This document shows positions 16,855-25,613 of a DNA stretch of 64,000 nt, one piece after another (positions within the stretch are counted from its first letter, which is position 1; every line of letters begins with the position of its first letter). The translations under genes and the position numbers were made by a program. The stretch is from Stieleria tagensis (GTDB lineage Bacteria; Planctomycetota; Planctomycetia; Pirellulales; Pirellulaceae), in NCBI RefSeq assembly GCF_024129865.1, contig NZ_JAMYFE010000008.1:49988-113987 (forward strand), given 5' to 3'. The notes below the pieces were generated by a model. The model saw only the letters and a program-made list of their open reading frames with translations, was not told where the DNA came from and did no database searches.

Positions 16855-18672
16855 ATGGCATTTTTGTCAACCAGTCCCAACAGCAGTGCACTTGCCGGCC
16901 ATGCCGATGCGGCCGCCGGCGCACTCAACAGTGGTCCACAACGCTTTGAATTAACCGAACAGGAAACGTCTATCGGACGGCACCCGGATTGTCACGTCGT
17001 TGTCGACGCCGGGGCCGTCAGCCGTTTCCATGCCAAAGTCGTTCGCGAGAAGAACGACCAGTTTCGCGTCGTCGATCTAGGCAGTCGTAACGGTACGTTT
17101 CTAAACGGCGGCAAACTGTCCGGCGACCAGGTCTTGCGGGAAGGCGATCGGATTCGCATCAGCGATATCGAATTGGTCTTTCATGCCGACGCGGTGCCAG
17201 AGTTCGCCGCTCGCGGTGCCGAGGTCTCGTTCAGTGGCACCAATTTCGGCATTGTCATGGTGGACGATGAACCGGATTCATCGTCTCGCGTGGTTGCCCC
17301 CCAGGTCGAGTTCGAAAAGTCCGGTGACGGACTGAAAATGCGGGCCACCCCGGAAGCCAAACTCGAAGCCCTGCTGAAGATCAATCGCAACCTCAGCAAC
17401 ACGCTGTCGTTGGACGAAGTGCTGCCGAAAATTTTGGACAGCCTGTTCGCGATCTTCCCGTCGGCCGACCGTGGGTTCATCGTGATGGAAGCCGCCGACG
17501 GCCAATTGCGGACACGCTGGGTCAAAACCCGACAGTCGCGCGACGAAACCGAAACAGTGCGGATCAGCCGTACCATTATTCGCCGTGTGATCTCGACCGG
17601 CGAAGCGATTCTATCGTTCGACGCGATGGAGGACGCGCGTTTCAATAGCAGCGAATCGATCGCCGATTTCTCGATCAAAAGCATGATTTGCGCCCCGCTG
17701 GGAGACGGCGATGGCAAGATGTTTGGTGCCATCCAAATCGATTCGACGCAGGGACGCGGACAATTCGCCGAGGAAGACATCGACCTGTTGTCCGGCGTCG
17801 CCGCCCAGGCAGGGATCCTCATCAGCAACGCGCAGATGCACGAACAAGCACTGCAACAGCGCGAAGTCCAACAAGACCTGAAACTGGCCATCGAAGTTCA
17901 AAAAGCGTTCCTGCCCCAGGCGCCCTTGGACTGGCCGGGCTATCAAGTCGATAGCTTCTATAAAGCTGCCAACCACATCGGCGGCGACTATTTTGACTAC
18001 ATCCGATTGCCCGATGGGCGGGTCGGAATCGTGGTCGCTGATGTCGTCGGACACGGGGTTGCCGCAGCCATGTTCATGGCCAAACTGTCGGCCGAGACAC
18101 GGTTCTGCCTGGCCGGCCAACCCGATGTCGCGCTGGCGATCGAAAAACTAAACGATCGCATGAGCGTGCTGGAGGTGGAGCGTTTCATCACGTTCTTGCT
18201 GGTGGTGATTGATCCGGCCAGCGACTCGGTGACGATTGTCAACGCCGGCCACATGCCACCGATCGTGCGCAGTGCCAGCACAGGCGAAATCAGCGAACCC
18301 GGGGCCGAAGAATCCGGTCTGCCGATCGCGATCGACACGGGCATGGATTACGAAGCCGTCACGTGCAAGATCGACGCCGGCGACATCCTGGTGCTGTACA
18401 CCGACGGCATCAACGAGGCGATGGATGCCAAGGACAATGAGTTTGGAATCGAAGCGATTCGCAAAATCGTGGCGGAATACAAAGACAGCGGCGAGATCAA
18501 AGACCAGATCGTCAAAGCGGTGCTAGAACACGTCGGTGATGCACCGCCGTTTGACGACATGTGCTTGGTGGTCGTGCATCGCACCCAACCCGCCGGCGTC
18601 CAACAGTCCCCGGAAACGATTGCGGTGGCGGAGACGGTCGATCAAAATCCGATGGAAACCTCGCCGTCATGA
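16855..18672 (+). CDS. FHA-GAF-PP2C (SpoIIE-type) phosphatase
   Basis: This 605-residue soluble protein combines three signalling domains. An FHA domain at about residues 25-105 (TSIGRHPDCHVVVD, then LGSRNGTFLNG) binds phosphothreonine. A GAF domain lies at about 165-330 (LLKINRNLSNTLSLDEVLPK onward). A SpoIIE-type PP2C phosphatase fills about 345-580, with the metal-binding acidic motifs GGDYFDY, VVADVVGHG, LVLYTDGINEA and DDMCLVVV all intact, so it should be active. It probably dephosphorylates a Ser/Thr-phosphorylated regulator or anti-sigma antagonist. The stop codon overlaps the acylphosphatase start (ATGA), so the two are translationally coupled. Confidence 0.9.
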   Translation: MAFLSTSPNSSALAGHADAAAGALNSGPQRFELTEQETSIGRHPDCHVVVDAGAVSRFHAKVVREKNDQFRVVDLGSRNGTFLNGGKLSGDQVLREGDRIRISDIELVFHADAVPEFAARGAEVSFSGTNFGIVMVDDEPDSSSRVVAPQVEFEKSGDGLKMRATPEAKLEALLKINRNLSNTLSLDEVLPKILDSLFAIFPSADRGFIVMEAADGQLRTRWVKTRQSRDETETVRISRTIIRRVISTGEAILSFDAMEDARFNSSESIADFSIKSMICAPLGDGDGKMFGAIQIDSTQGRGQFAEEDIDLLSGVAAQAGILISNAQMHEQALQQREVQQDLKLAIEVQKAFLPQAPLDWPGYQVDSFYKAANHIGGDYFDYIRLPDGRVGIVVADVVGHGVAAAMFMAKLSAETRFCLAGQPDVALAIEKLNDRMSVLEVERFITFLLVVIDPASDSVTIVNAGHMPPIVRSASTGEISEPGAEESGLPIAIDTGMDYEAVTCKIDAGDILVLYTDGINEAMDAKDNEFGIEAIRKIVAEYKDSGEIKDQIVKAVLEHVGDAPPFDDMCLVVVHRTQPAGVQQSPETIAVAETVDQNPMETSPS

Positions 18673-18938
18673 ATGCCCGTCTGATCGCCCGCTTCCGCGG
18701 TCGGGTTCAAGGCGTCGGCTTTCGCGCCACCGTCTTGCACCACGCCCGTGGATTGAACGTCAACGGATTCGTCCGAAACGAAATCGACGGCGACGTGCTA
18801 TTGGATGCCGACGGCCCCAAATCGGATCTGAAAGAATTGCTCGATCGCATCCAATCTCGCCCCGCCGGAACGATCGAAGACAGCATCATCACCTGGACAG
18901 ATTCCCTCGATCGCAGCAGCGGCTTCGGCATCCGCTAA
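18669..18938 (+). CDS. acyP: Acylphosphatase
   Basis: This small cytoplasmic enzyme hydrolyses acyl phosphates such as carbamoyl phosphate and 1,3-bisphosphoglycerate. The 89-residue product has the signature GRVQGVGFRATVLHHAR with the catalytic arginine near residue 18, and the second motif VNGFVRNEIDGDV with the catalytic asparagine. The start is the ATG at 18669-18671, which overlaps the stop of the phosphatase gene by 4 bp. Longer upstream starts overlap that gene in another frame and look non-coding. Confidence 0.92.
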   Translation: MNARLIARFRGRVQGVGFRATVLHHARGLNVNGFVRNEIDGDVLLDADGPKSDLKELLDRIQSRPAGTIEDSIITWTDSLDRSSGFGIR

Positions 18939-19262
18939 GACTCGCCAGAGAGGCAACCGGCGGCCGAATGGGTGCCGACTCTAGTTGGGGTCTTTTTACG
19001 CCAACGGCGGGAAACAACTTAGCCTAGTGTCAGGTCTTGCGAGTACCGGCAGCGTGTTTGTTGACGTTGGTTTTTATCACAACCCGACGCGTGAGCGAGG
19101 GATTTTGGGTGTTGACGGGATCCCTCGCTGACGCGTCGGGTTGCCAAAAACCAATGCTCCCCATGCGAAAGCGCTGGCTTCAAAAACCACGCTCTGCCCC
19201 CCCCGCGATTCGGCGACCGGCGACCTGAGACGGTCACCGGCCTGGACACGATTGCTGCTGAC
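18939..19262. other. Intergenic region between convergent acyP and sodC, with palindromic repeat
   Basis: No gene is credible in this 324 bp. It holds a member of the second palindrome family (arms 19081-19102 and 19121-19142), described separately. Open frames on both strands through it share repeat-encoded peptides with the other copies and are treated as non-coding. Confidence 0.6.
19081..19142. repeat. Palindromic repeat family 2, copy A
   Basis: Arms of 22 bp (19081-19102 and 19121-19142), beginning AACCCGACGCG and ending CGCGTCGGGTT, pair with one mismatch around a loop containing TTTTGGGTGTTGACGG. The right flank CCAAAAACCAATGC is shared with copies B and D, and GCGCTGGCTTC with copy B. 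Confidence 0.9.
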
Positions 19263-19838
19263 TCACTTGGCTTCGGTGTTGGCAACCCCGATCACGCCAA
19301 CGCCCACACGCGGACCGGCGGCACCGGAAGGCTGGCTTTTCAAGTCATCTTTGCCACCGTGTACGACGATCGATCGCCCCAGAACCAGGTGCAACTTGAG
19401 ATCCTCGGCCTTGATATCGACCGTCGCCACACCATCGTCATTGGCGGTGATGTTTCCCAGGTCACCGGCATGGCTCTGCTTCCCCGGTGCGCCGTGATCA
19501 TGGCCAGCCGGTGCATAGTGACCGCCTGCCGACGTCCCGTCTGCCTTGGTCAGGTCACCAAATTCGTGGATGTGAAATCCATGCTCCCCGGGCGTCAGTC
19601 CAATCACTTTGCCGTGAACACGAACAAAGCCCTCCATCTGATCGAGCATCAGCACGCCTTTGACGTCGCTGTCGCTGGTCGAGGCCAACACGGCCACCGC
19701 ATGCTTGGGCAGTTTAGCGTCGTGCATCGCCTGGTGATCGTCGGCATGTTGCTCTTGGGCTTGCAACACGTTTGGTGTGGCAACCAGAACAGCGGCGGAC
19801 AAGACGGCGGTGATCGCAGCGTGAGAATACAATTTCAT
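19263..19838 (-). CDS. sodC: Cu/Zn superoxide dismutase, exported
   Basis: This periplasmic enzyme converts superoxide to hydrogen peroxide. I start at the ATG at 19836-19838 (MKLYSHAAITAVLSAAVLVA), behind an AGAGG Shine-Dalgarno 9 nt upstream, giving 191 residues with a signal peptide to about residue 28. Metal ligands are visible: HGFHIHEFGD, GGHYAPAGHDHG, HAGDLGNI and SIVVHGGKDD. Both cysteines of the conserved disulfide are missing: the first position reads GDLTKADG and the second RVGVGVIG instead of the usual ACGVIG. The neighbours are a His/Asp-rich pseudopilin and a His/Cys-rich small protein. Confidence 0.92.
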   Translation of the reverse strand: MKLYSHAAITAVLSAAVLVATPNVLQAQEQHADDHQAMHDAKLPKHAVAVLASTSDSDVKGVLMLDQMEGFVRVHGKVIGLTPGEHGFHIHEFGDLTKADGTSAGGHYAPAGHDHGAPGKQSHAGDLGNITANDDGVATVDIKAEDLKLHLVLGRSIVVHGGKDDLKSQPSGAAGPRVGVGVIGVANTEAK

Positions 19839-20049
19839 CTCGGTTTTCCTCTGTGAAGCTTGAATTGAAGGGGGATTCACTTGATCCCCCCTCTAAATCC
19901 CTGCAACCAGCGGACCGAGACCGATTCTGGCCGTTGTCGTGATGGAGAGACGCACCGGTAGCGCCCGTCGTGGCGGCTGATCCACCAGCCTGATCGACGA
20001 CCGCCCGACTGCCATTCCAACTGATCAATGGCGAGTCAGCCGTCGCCGG

Positions 20050-20994
20050 TTAAAAGTCGTCGGCTTGCACGACCTCTTTTTTGGCGCGTGTTGTCAACGC
20101 GTGGTAGATTTTCAGGTCGACAAATTTTGTGATGAATTTGACCGAACCATCCGAGAGTACGAATTGGGCCCCGTCGGCATGGTAGCTGCCGAAATCTTCG
20201 AAGTGCCCGACAGGATCATTGGGCACATGGTCGGCCGCCCCGATCACCCGCGCGGCCGGCTGATTGGCATCGTGAATCACACCGTGCCAAATCGATCCGC
20301 CCAATCGACTGCTACGCTCACCGACCATCAGGGTCTGGCTGAGACCATCCAGGATGTCGCGGAAGCGGTGACGGCTGTTGCCATAAAACAGTCCGTCGCC
20401 CCGATACAAGTCCTCGTGAATGTCTGTCGTGCCGTAGACCCCGACGTAGTTGCTCTTGGCGATCTGGAACAGGGAATGGTCGACCAAATCAACGTGCGCG
20501 CTTCCCCCGTGGTCATGGTCGTCGTCGTCATCATCATCGTCGTGATGACCATGATCGTGATCATCCCCGTGGTCGTCTCCTTCGCCGATCGCAAACAACG
20601 GCTCTAAAATATCAGAGGGGCAAATGAACGCCTCGATCGATGTCTGCCGCACGTCTTCATGCGCGTCCTCTTCGATCGCCAGTGAAAAATTGATGTCCTG
20701 ATAGGCTGCCGAGGCCTCGATCTGAGGCAAAATGGCGGCCGCCCAGCCCCATCCCGGTTCGTGATGGTCATCGTCGTCAGCGATCCAGCCACTGGGCAGT
20801 TGTTTGAACGCACTGTGATAATTGTGTAGCGCGACACCGATTTGGTGCATGTTGTTTTGGCACGAGGCACGCCGCGCGGCTTCGCGGGCTGCCTGCACGG
20901 CCGGCAGTAACAGACCGACCAGGATGCCAATGATCGCAATCACGACCAGTAATTCGACCAGCGTGAACGCGGTCCGGTTCTTGTAGGATTTCAT
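20050..20994 (-). CDS. DUF1559 pseudopilin-like protein with His/Asp-rich loop
   Basis: The 314-residue product starts at the ATG at 20992-20994 ([20 protein letters not shown]), a type IV prepilin N-terminus: short basic leader, FTLVE cleavage/methylation site, then a hydrophobic helix. DUF1559 follows and ends with the H-X9-DG motif (HADGAQFVLSDGSVKF). What is odd is a stretch near residues 145-170 made almost only of His and Asp (GDDHGDDHDHGHHDDDD, then HDHGG), like the metal-binding loops of zinc transporters. An in-frame start at 21207 would add 71 unlikely residues. The precise role of DUF1559 proteins is not known; a surface or periplasmic metal-linked role is inferred here. Confidence 0.85.
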   Translation of the reverse strand: MKSYKNRTAFTLVELLVVIAIIGILVGLLLPAVQAAREAARRASCQNNMHQIGVALHNYHSAFKQLPSGWIADDDDHHEPGWGWAAAILPQIEASAAYQDINFSLAIEEDAHEDVRQTSIEAFICPSDILEPLFAIGEGDDHGDDHDHGHHDDDDDDDDHDHGGSAHVDLVDHSLFQIAKSNYVGVYGTTDIHEDLYRGDGLFYGNSRHRFRDILDGLSQTLMVGERSSRLGGSIWHGVIHDANQPAARVIGAADHVPNDPVGHFEDFGSYHADGAQFVLSDGSVKFITKFVDLKIYHALTTRAKKEVVQADDF

Positions 20995-21203
20995 TTCAGT
21001 TGATTGGTGGAGCAGGGGGGGGAGATTCCCCAGATCACACCCGCAAACCGATCCAATGTGCCGAATTCTTGTGGCGGCAGGAAAGGTGTTACGACACAGC
21101 CACCGTGTAACAACATGGGTTGGCGGCAGTCGCCCGGGGCGATCAGAGAAACTGGTGGAACGAAACGCCGAGTTCACAGCCGAACGCGGCGGGTGGGATT
21201 CGT
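20995..21203 (-). promoter_or_regulatory. Upstream region of the His/Asp-rich DUF1559 gene with a dyad
   Basis: This gap contains TGTTAC (21087-21092) and GTAACA (21107-21112), an inverted repeat separated by 14 bp and lying about 95 bp upstream of the start codon. It could be an operator. I cannot match it by eye to a known Fur, Zur or CueR site. Confidence 0.25.
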
Positions 21204-21695
21204 TCAAACCAGTGGCGGGCCACGCAGGAAATGAACCGAGTCGGTAAAGCCGTGACCGGCGACTTGGCAGTCGGCGGGCACACTTTGTATGGGTGCCGCG
21301 GTTTGCAAGACGACTGCAGCGATCAGCGGCAACGCTGCATTGCGGTAGTTAAAAAGCAGTTGGCAGATCGCACAATCACCCGAGTCGTGCGCTGGCGGTG
21401 CGGGATGCCCAGTCGCTGAATGCCCAGTCGCTGAATGCTTAACCGTTGGGTGTTGATGCGTCGGTGTTTCGCCGGCCACCACCAGATCGCCGCAGTGATG
21501 ACTGTGGTGGCAGTGGGAATGCGAAACACTGTCGCCAGCGTCCAGAACCTGGTGACTCACGTCCTGGTGGCAGACCAGCCCTGTTCCACAGCATCGATCA
21601 CTGCTGTGTTGATGCAAGTGAACCCAGCCCGCGACATTGCCACCCAGCAATGCGATGACGGCGAAAATCGATGCGATTTTTTGCCGAGGGTTCAT
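21204..21695 (-). CDS. Small His/Cys-rich secreted or membrane protein, DUF2946-like
   Basis: The 163-residue product starts at the ATG at 21693-21695 (MNPRQKIASIFAVIALLGGN), with a signal peptide or N-terminal anchor. The middle is rich in His and Cys (HSHCHHSHHCGD, HQHPTVKHSATGH), then comes a CxxC (DCAICQLLF), a hydrophobic helix and the end HFLRGPPLV. A CxxC pair followed by a helix and a terminal RGPP reminds me of DUF2946 proteins found near copper genes; this is a weak family call. A role in binding copper or zinc is inferred from composition and from the SodC and His/Asp-rich neighbours. Confidence 0.6.
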   Translation of the reverse strand: MNPRQKIASIFAVIALLGGNVAGWVHLHQHSSDRCCGTGLVCHQDVSHQVLDAGDSVSHSHCHHSHHCGDLVVAGETPTHQHPTVKHSATGHSATGHPAPPAHDSGDCAICQLLFNYRNAALPLIAAVVLQTAAPIQSVPADCQVAGHGFTDSVHFLRGPPLV

Positions 21696-22055
21696 GACGG
21701 GGGGTACCAAAGAGGGTGAATGACCAATTCAACGCGGTTGGTTATGCAAAATCGCTACGCGAGACGTCAAGTGATGGTGCGTGAACTTCAGCAAACATTC
21801 GTCGAAAACCGCAAAGTTTATCGCCAAACGCTTTCTTAAATCCCTCGCATTGCCAGAAACTGACACAGCGATGATAACGCAGGGGTGCCTTGGAGCGGGC
21901 TTTTTTCCAGGAAAAAGCTGGCAAGTCGTCCATGTCAGCTGATTCCTCCGGTGAGCCGCAGTGGATCTTGGCAACGCCCCCATGCGCAGGATCTTTACCG
22001 AGATCCACGACCGGAAACCCCAGATCCGCCCGCCCACTCCGCCGCGTCTGCTTTT
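21696..22055. other. Intergenic region without a recognisable gene
   Basis: This 360 bp gap lies between two divergent genes. Open frames exist on both strands (for example 21742-22173 on the minus strand), but they have no signal peptide, no known motif and overlap the transporter gene. They may be relics. No repeat family of this window is present. Confidence 0.35.
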
Positions 22056-22955
22056 GTGATCCAGCATTCTTATCACCTGATTTTCCCGCTGCTGGCCAGC
22101 CTGCTGTTCGCCTGTGGATTGTTGTTCTTGAAACGAGCGACAACGGCGGGGACGAATCCCTGGACGGTTTCACTGATCGCCAATTGGTGGGCAGCGATTT
22201 TGTTTTCCGGTTTTTGGTTGACTGCCGACGGGCCGCTGCCGATCGGGGCGCTGTGGCAACCGGCGCTGGTGGGATTGTTCTATATCAGTGGCCAAATCGG
22301 AACCTTTTCGGCAATCAGCCACGGCGACGTCTCGGTCGCGGCGCCGCTGTTCGGAATCAAGGTGCTACTGGTTGCCATCCTGGCGACATTGCTGGGCGGC
22401 CAAGTTCTGCCGCTCGCGATCTGGCTGGCGGCCGCACTGGCGACGCTGGGGATCGTGCTGGTCCAGTGGACCGGAACCGGCAAACGACGACGGGTGTGGT
22501 ACACGATCTTAAGCGTGTTGGGCGCCAGCGTCTCGTTTTCGGTGTTTGACGTTCTGGTTCAAAAATTCTGTACGTCTGAAACCGCGGTTTGGTCATCCGG
22601 TCGTTTTTTGCCGCTGATGTTCTGGTGTGTCGCGGTGTATTCGCTGGTCTTTCTGGGCGGATTCCAGCGTGACAAGTTCGCCGACCCCGCCGTCCGCCGC
22701 TCGCTATTGATCGGCGGGCTATTGATCGCCCTGCAAGCGGTATGCATTGTGTTCGCGCTGTCGGTTTTCGGCGACGCACCGCGGATCAATGTGGTCTATT
22801 CAATGCGCGGCATTTGGGGCGTCCTGTTGGCCTGGGGCGCGGCGCTGATTTGGGGCGGCAGCGAAGCCGACCAAACCCGCAAAACCATGGGGCTACGTCT
22901 GGGCGGCGCGATGTTGATCACGGCATCGGTGGTGATCGCGATCCTGTTTGGATAA
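22056..22955 (+). CDS. EamA/DMT-family membrane transporter
   Basis: This is an inner-membrane protein with about ten hydrophobic segments and the internal duplication typical of drug/metabolite transporters. I start at the GTG at 22056 (VIQHSYHLIFPLLASLLFAC), giving 299 residues, the usual length. The open frame to 21885 adds 57 residues rich in Pro and Arg that would not fit a first helix. Motifs include NPWTVSLIANWWAA in the first half and YSMRGIWGVLLAWGAALIWG in the second. The substrate is unknown. It ends 112 bp before the dehydrogenase gene on the same strand. Confidence 0.8.
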   Translation: MIQHSYHLIFPLLASLLFACGLLFLKRATTAGTNPWTVSLIANWWAAILFSGFWLTADGPLPIGALWQPALVGLFYISGQIGTFSAISHGDVSVAAPLFGIKVLLVAILATLLGGQVLPLAIWLAAALATLGIVLVQWTGTGKRRRVWYTILSVLGASVSFSVFDVLVQKFCTSETAVWSSGRFLPLMFWCVAVYSLVFLGGFQRDKFADPAVRRSLLIGGLLIALQAVCIVFALSVFGDAPRINVVYSMRGIWGVLLAWGAALIWGGSEADQTRKTMGLRLGGAMLITASVVIAILFG

Positions 22956-23067
22956 CGCTCGTATTCCGCCCGTGCTGAAACTCATTGCGTCCGACAGATT
23001 ATGTTTTACGCTTATCCCCAAATGTGTTGACCGTCCCCCCCACTTTTTTCCCCTGAGACCGACCAGC

Positions 23068-24111
23068 ATGAAAGCGATGCTCCTGACCGAATACAAGAAA
23101 CTGGAAGTCACCGAAGTTGACAATCCGACCATCGGTCCCAAAGACCTGCTGGTGAAGGTCCAGGCATGTGGGATTTGTGGCAGTGACATCCACGGCTATG
23201 ACGGCAGCAGTGGCCGCCGCATTCCGCCGTTGGTGATGGGACACGAAGCAGCCGGCGTTGTCACCGAAGTCGGCAGCGACGTCGAAGGGTTTGCCGTCGG
23301 CGACCACGTGACGTTTGATTCGACCGTTTCCTGCGGCGAGTGTTTTCATTGCCGTCGCGGCGAAATCAATCTGTGTGACAACCGCACGGTGTTGGGAGTT
23401 TCCTGTGGCGACTACCGTCGGCACGGTGCGTTTGCGGAATTGGTGTCGGTTCCGCAACACATCTGTTACCAACTGCCCAAAGACATGCCGTTTCAACATG
23501 CGGCATTGATTGAAGCGGTTTCGGTGGCCGTGCACGCCGCCAACCGCACCCCCGTGGTATTGGGTGACACCGCCGTTGTCGTCGGCAGCGGCATGATCGG
23601 GTTGCTGGCCATCCAAGCCATTCGCTTGGCCGGCTGTGCGAAAGTCATCGCGATCGATTTGGACCAAGACCGTTTGGACGCGGCGATCGCACTCGGCGCC
23701 GATGTGGCACTGAAGGCGGACGCAGTCGATGTGGTTGCCGAAGTCAAAAAGTTGACCGCTGGACGTGGCGCCGATGTGGCATTGGAAGTCGTCGGTGCGA
23801 GCGCCACGATCGAAACGGCCATCAACTGCGTCCGCAAAGGCGGCTCGGTCACACTGGTCGGCAACTTGGCCCCACGCGTTGAAATGCCGTTGCAAGCGAT
23901 CGTGACCCGCGAACTAAACGTGCTGGGTACCTGCGCCTCCTGCGGCGAATACCCGGCCTGTATTGAGTTGATGCGAACCGGTGCGATCCAAGTCGAACCG
24001 TTGATCACTGCCACCGCAAGTTTGGAAGAAGGCCCCGAGTGGTTCTCGCGGTTATACGCCGGCGAGAAAGGTGCCATGAAAGTGATCTTGCAACCCAACC
24101 TGTCCGCCTAG
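23068..24111 (+). CDS. Zinc-dependent alcohol (polyol) dehydrogenase, MDR family
   Basis: This NAD(P)-dependent enzyme probably oxidises a sugar alcohol or sugar phosphate. The 347-residue product begins MKAMLLTEYKKLEVTEVDNP. Catalytic zinc ligands are in ACGICGSDIHG and VMGHEAAG, and the structural zinc site is the four-cysteine loop CGECFHCRRGEINLC. The Rossmann motif VVGSGMIGLLAIQAI is near residue 170, followed by an Asp (AIDLDQDR) that suggests NAD rather than NADP. It is like sorbitol/galactitol-phosphate dehydrogenases, but the substrate cannot be read. Aldose 1-epimerase follows 49 bp downstream. Confidence 0.88.
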   Translation: MKAMLLTEYKKLEVTEVDNPTIGPKDLLVKVQACGICGSDIHGYDGSSGRRIPPLVMGHEAAGVVTEVGSDVEGFAVGDHVTFDSTVSCGECFHCRRGEINLCDNRTVLGVSCGDYRRHGAFAELVSVPQHICYQLPKDMPFQHAALIEAVSVAVHAANRTPVVLGDTAVVVGSGMIGLLAIQAIRLAGCAKVIAIDLDQDRLDAAIALGADVALKADAVDVVAEVKKLTAGRGADVALEVVGASATIETAINCVRKGGSVTLVGNLAPRVEMPLQAIVTRELNVLGTCASCGEYPACIELMRTGAIQVEPLITATASLEEGPEWFSRLYAGEKGAMKVILQPNLSA

Positions 24112-24160
24112 TGTCCCCCCCGCGTTTGCTACGCCATTTTTTCACCGAGAGACCCCTGCC

Positions 24161-25309
24161 ATGATTCGAACGATTGTGCCCGCTGGTTTGACGACCGCGT
24201 TGTTTCCCCTGCTGATCGCAGCGTTGCTGACCACCGCGTCCGCTCCACTGACGAACAACTGCTCTGCCGTGGAAGTCACTCCGGCCGACGACATCCAGTT
24301 CTACACCTTGAAGAACAAACAGGGGATGACGGTTCGGATCACCAATTATGGTGCCATCATCACCTCCATCATGGTTCCTGACCGCGACGGCAAGTTGGCA
24401 GACGTGGCACTCGGATACAACGACATTGCCAGCTACACCAACGCCGTCGACAAACCCTACTTTGGCGCCGTCGTGGGTCGTTACGGCAACCGCATCGCCA
24501 AAGGAAAATTCACGATCGACGGTGAAACCTACACGCTGGCAACCAACAACGGCCCCAACAGCTTGCACGGCGGGATCATCGGGTTCGATAAAGTCATCTG
24601 GGACGCCAGCGTGGACGACGATGCCAACGCCGTGACGCTCACGTATCTGGCAAAAGACGGCGAGGAAGGCTATCCGGGTAACCTCAAGTGCTCGGTTACC
24701 TACCGGCTGACCGATGACAATGCCATCGAAATCCAATACACCGCGACCACCGACAAAGCGACTCCGATCAACCTGACCCAACACACCTATTTCAATCTCA
24801 AAGGTGAAGGCCAGGGTACGATTCTGGATCACGAATTGATGCTCAACGCGGATCGCTACACGCCGGTCGACGAAACATTGATCCCCACCGGCAAGACGCC
24901 TGCCGTGCAAGGCACCCCCTTTGACTTCACCACCGCCAAACCGATCGGGCGCGACATCGAAGCCGACAATGAACAACTGCGGTTCGGCGGCGGTTTCGAC
25001 CACAACTGGGTTCTCGACAAAGCCGGACGCACCGGTGACATGACGGTCGCCGCGACCGTGTATGAGCCGACCAGCGGACGGGTGATGGAAGTTTCCACGA
25101 CCGAACCGGGCATTCAGTTCTACTGCGGCAACTTTCTGGATGGACGGTTGATCGGCAAGTCCGGCAAGCCGTATCTGCACCGAGGCGGGTTCTGCTTGGA
25201 AACGCAGCACTATCCCGACAGCCCCAATCAGCCCACTTTCCCGTCGACGATTCTAAAACCCGGCGACCAATACAATACGAAAACGACGTTCAAGTTTTCG
25301 ACGCGCTGA
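24161..25309 (+). CDS. galM: Aldose 1-epimerase (mutarotase), exported
   Basis: The enzyme interconverts alpha and beta anomers of sugars such as galactose and glucose. The 382-residue product has a signal peptide or membrane anchor (residues 1-28, LFPLLIAALLTTASA), so it acts outside the cytoplasm. Family motifs are clear: VVGRYGNRIAKGKF, NSLHGGIIGFDK with the first catalytic histidine, NLTQHTYFNLKG with the second, and the acidic residue in TTEPGIQFYCGNFLDG. It probably serves carbohydrate degradation together with the dehydrogenase and transporter upstream. Confidence 0.93.
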   Translation: MIRTIVPAGLTTALFPLLIAALLTTASAPLTNNCSAVEVTPADDIQFYTLKNKQGMTVRITNYGAIITSIMVPDRDGKLADVALGYNDIASYTNAVDKPYFGAVVGRYGNRIAKGKFTIDGETYTLATNNGPNSLHGGIIGFDKVIWDASVDDDANAVTLTYLAKDGEEGYPGNLKCSVTYRLTDDNAIEIQYTATTDKATPINLTQHTYFNLKGEGQGTILDHELMLNADRYTPVDETLIPTGKTPAVQGTPFDFTTAKPIGRDIEADNEQLRFGGGFDHNWVLDKAGRTGDMTVAATVYEPTSGRVMEVSTTEPGIQFYCGNFLDGRLIGKSGKPYLHRGGFCLETQHYPDSPNQPTFPSTILKPGDQYNTKTTFKFSTR

Positions 25310-25410
25310 TTCCCACGCGGACTTGTCGCACTGCGCTGTGGGCCTGATTGCGGGAACACAGACCGGCCGGCCTCAAAGAGACCGGCTACAGGACAAGAGG
25401 CTGACGTTTT

Positions 25411-25564
25411 GAAGCCAGCGCTCGGGGGAGAGGGGAGCCAGATTTTGAAGTTGCGCTTTTATGGTAACCCGAAGCGTGAGCGAGGGATTTAGGGTGTTTG
25501 CGGGATCCCTCGCTGACGCGTCGGGTTACCAAAAACCAATGCCTGACGCGAATGCGCTGGCTTC
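25411..25564. repeat. Palindromic repeat family 2, copy B (most complete)
   Basis: Core arms of 25 bp (25463-25487 and 25506-25530) start GGTAACCCGAAGCG and end CGTCGGGTTACC, with two mismatches. An outer inverted repeat of 10 bp (GAAGCCAGCG at 25411-25420 and its complement at 25555-25564) encloses the core, so the element looks about 154 bp long. It occupies most of the 304 bp gap between galM and the lipoprotein gene; nothing else was seen there. Confidence 0.9.
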
Positions 25565-25613
25565 ACATCGCTGTCATTGCGTGCTGTATAGCTGGCTACG
25601 AGGTGAAATGTTT

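Noticed and set aside
20050..21207. Extended start of the DUF1559 protein at 21207
   Set aside because: A prepilin leader must be close to the N-terminus; 71 additional residues before KNRTAFTLVELL would not be processed normally.
21742..22173. Minus-strand frame upstream of the EamA transporter
   Set aside because: It overlaps the 5' end of the transporter gene, has no recognisable motif and an amino acid composition typical of shadow frames.
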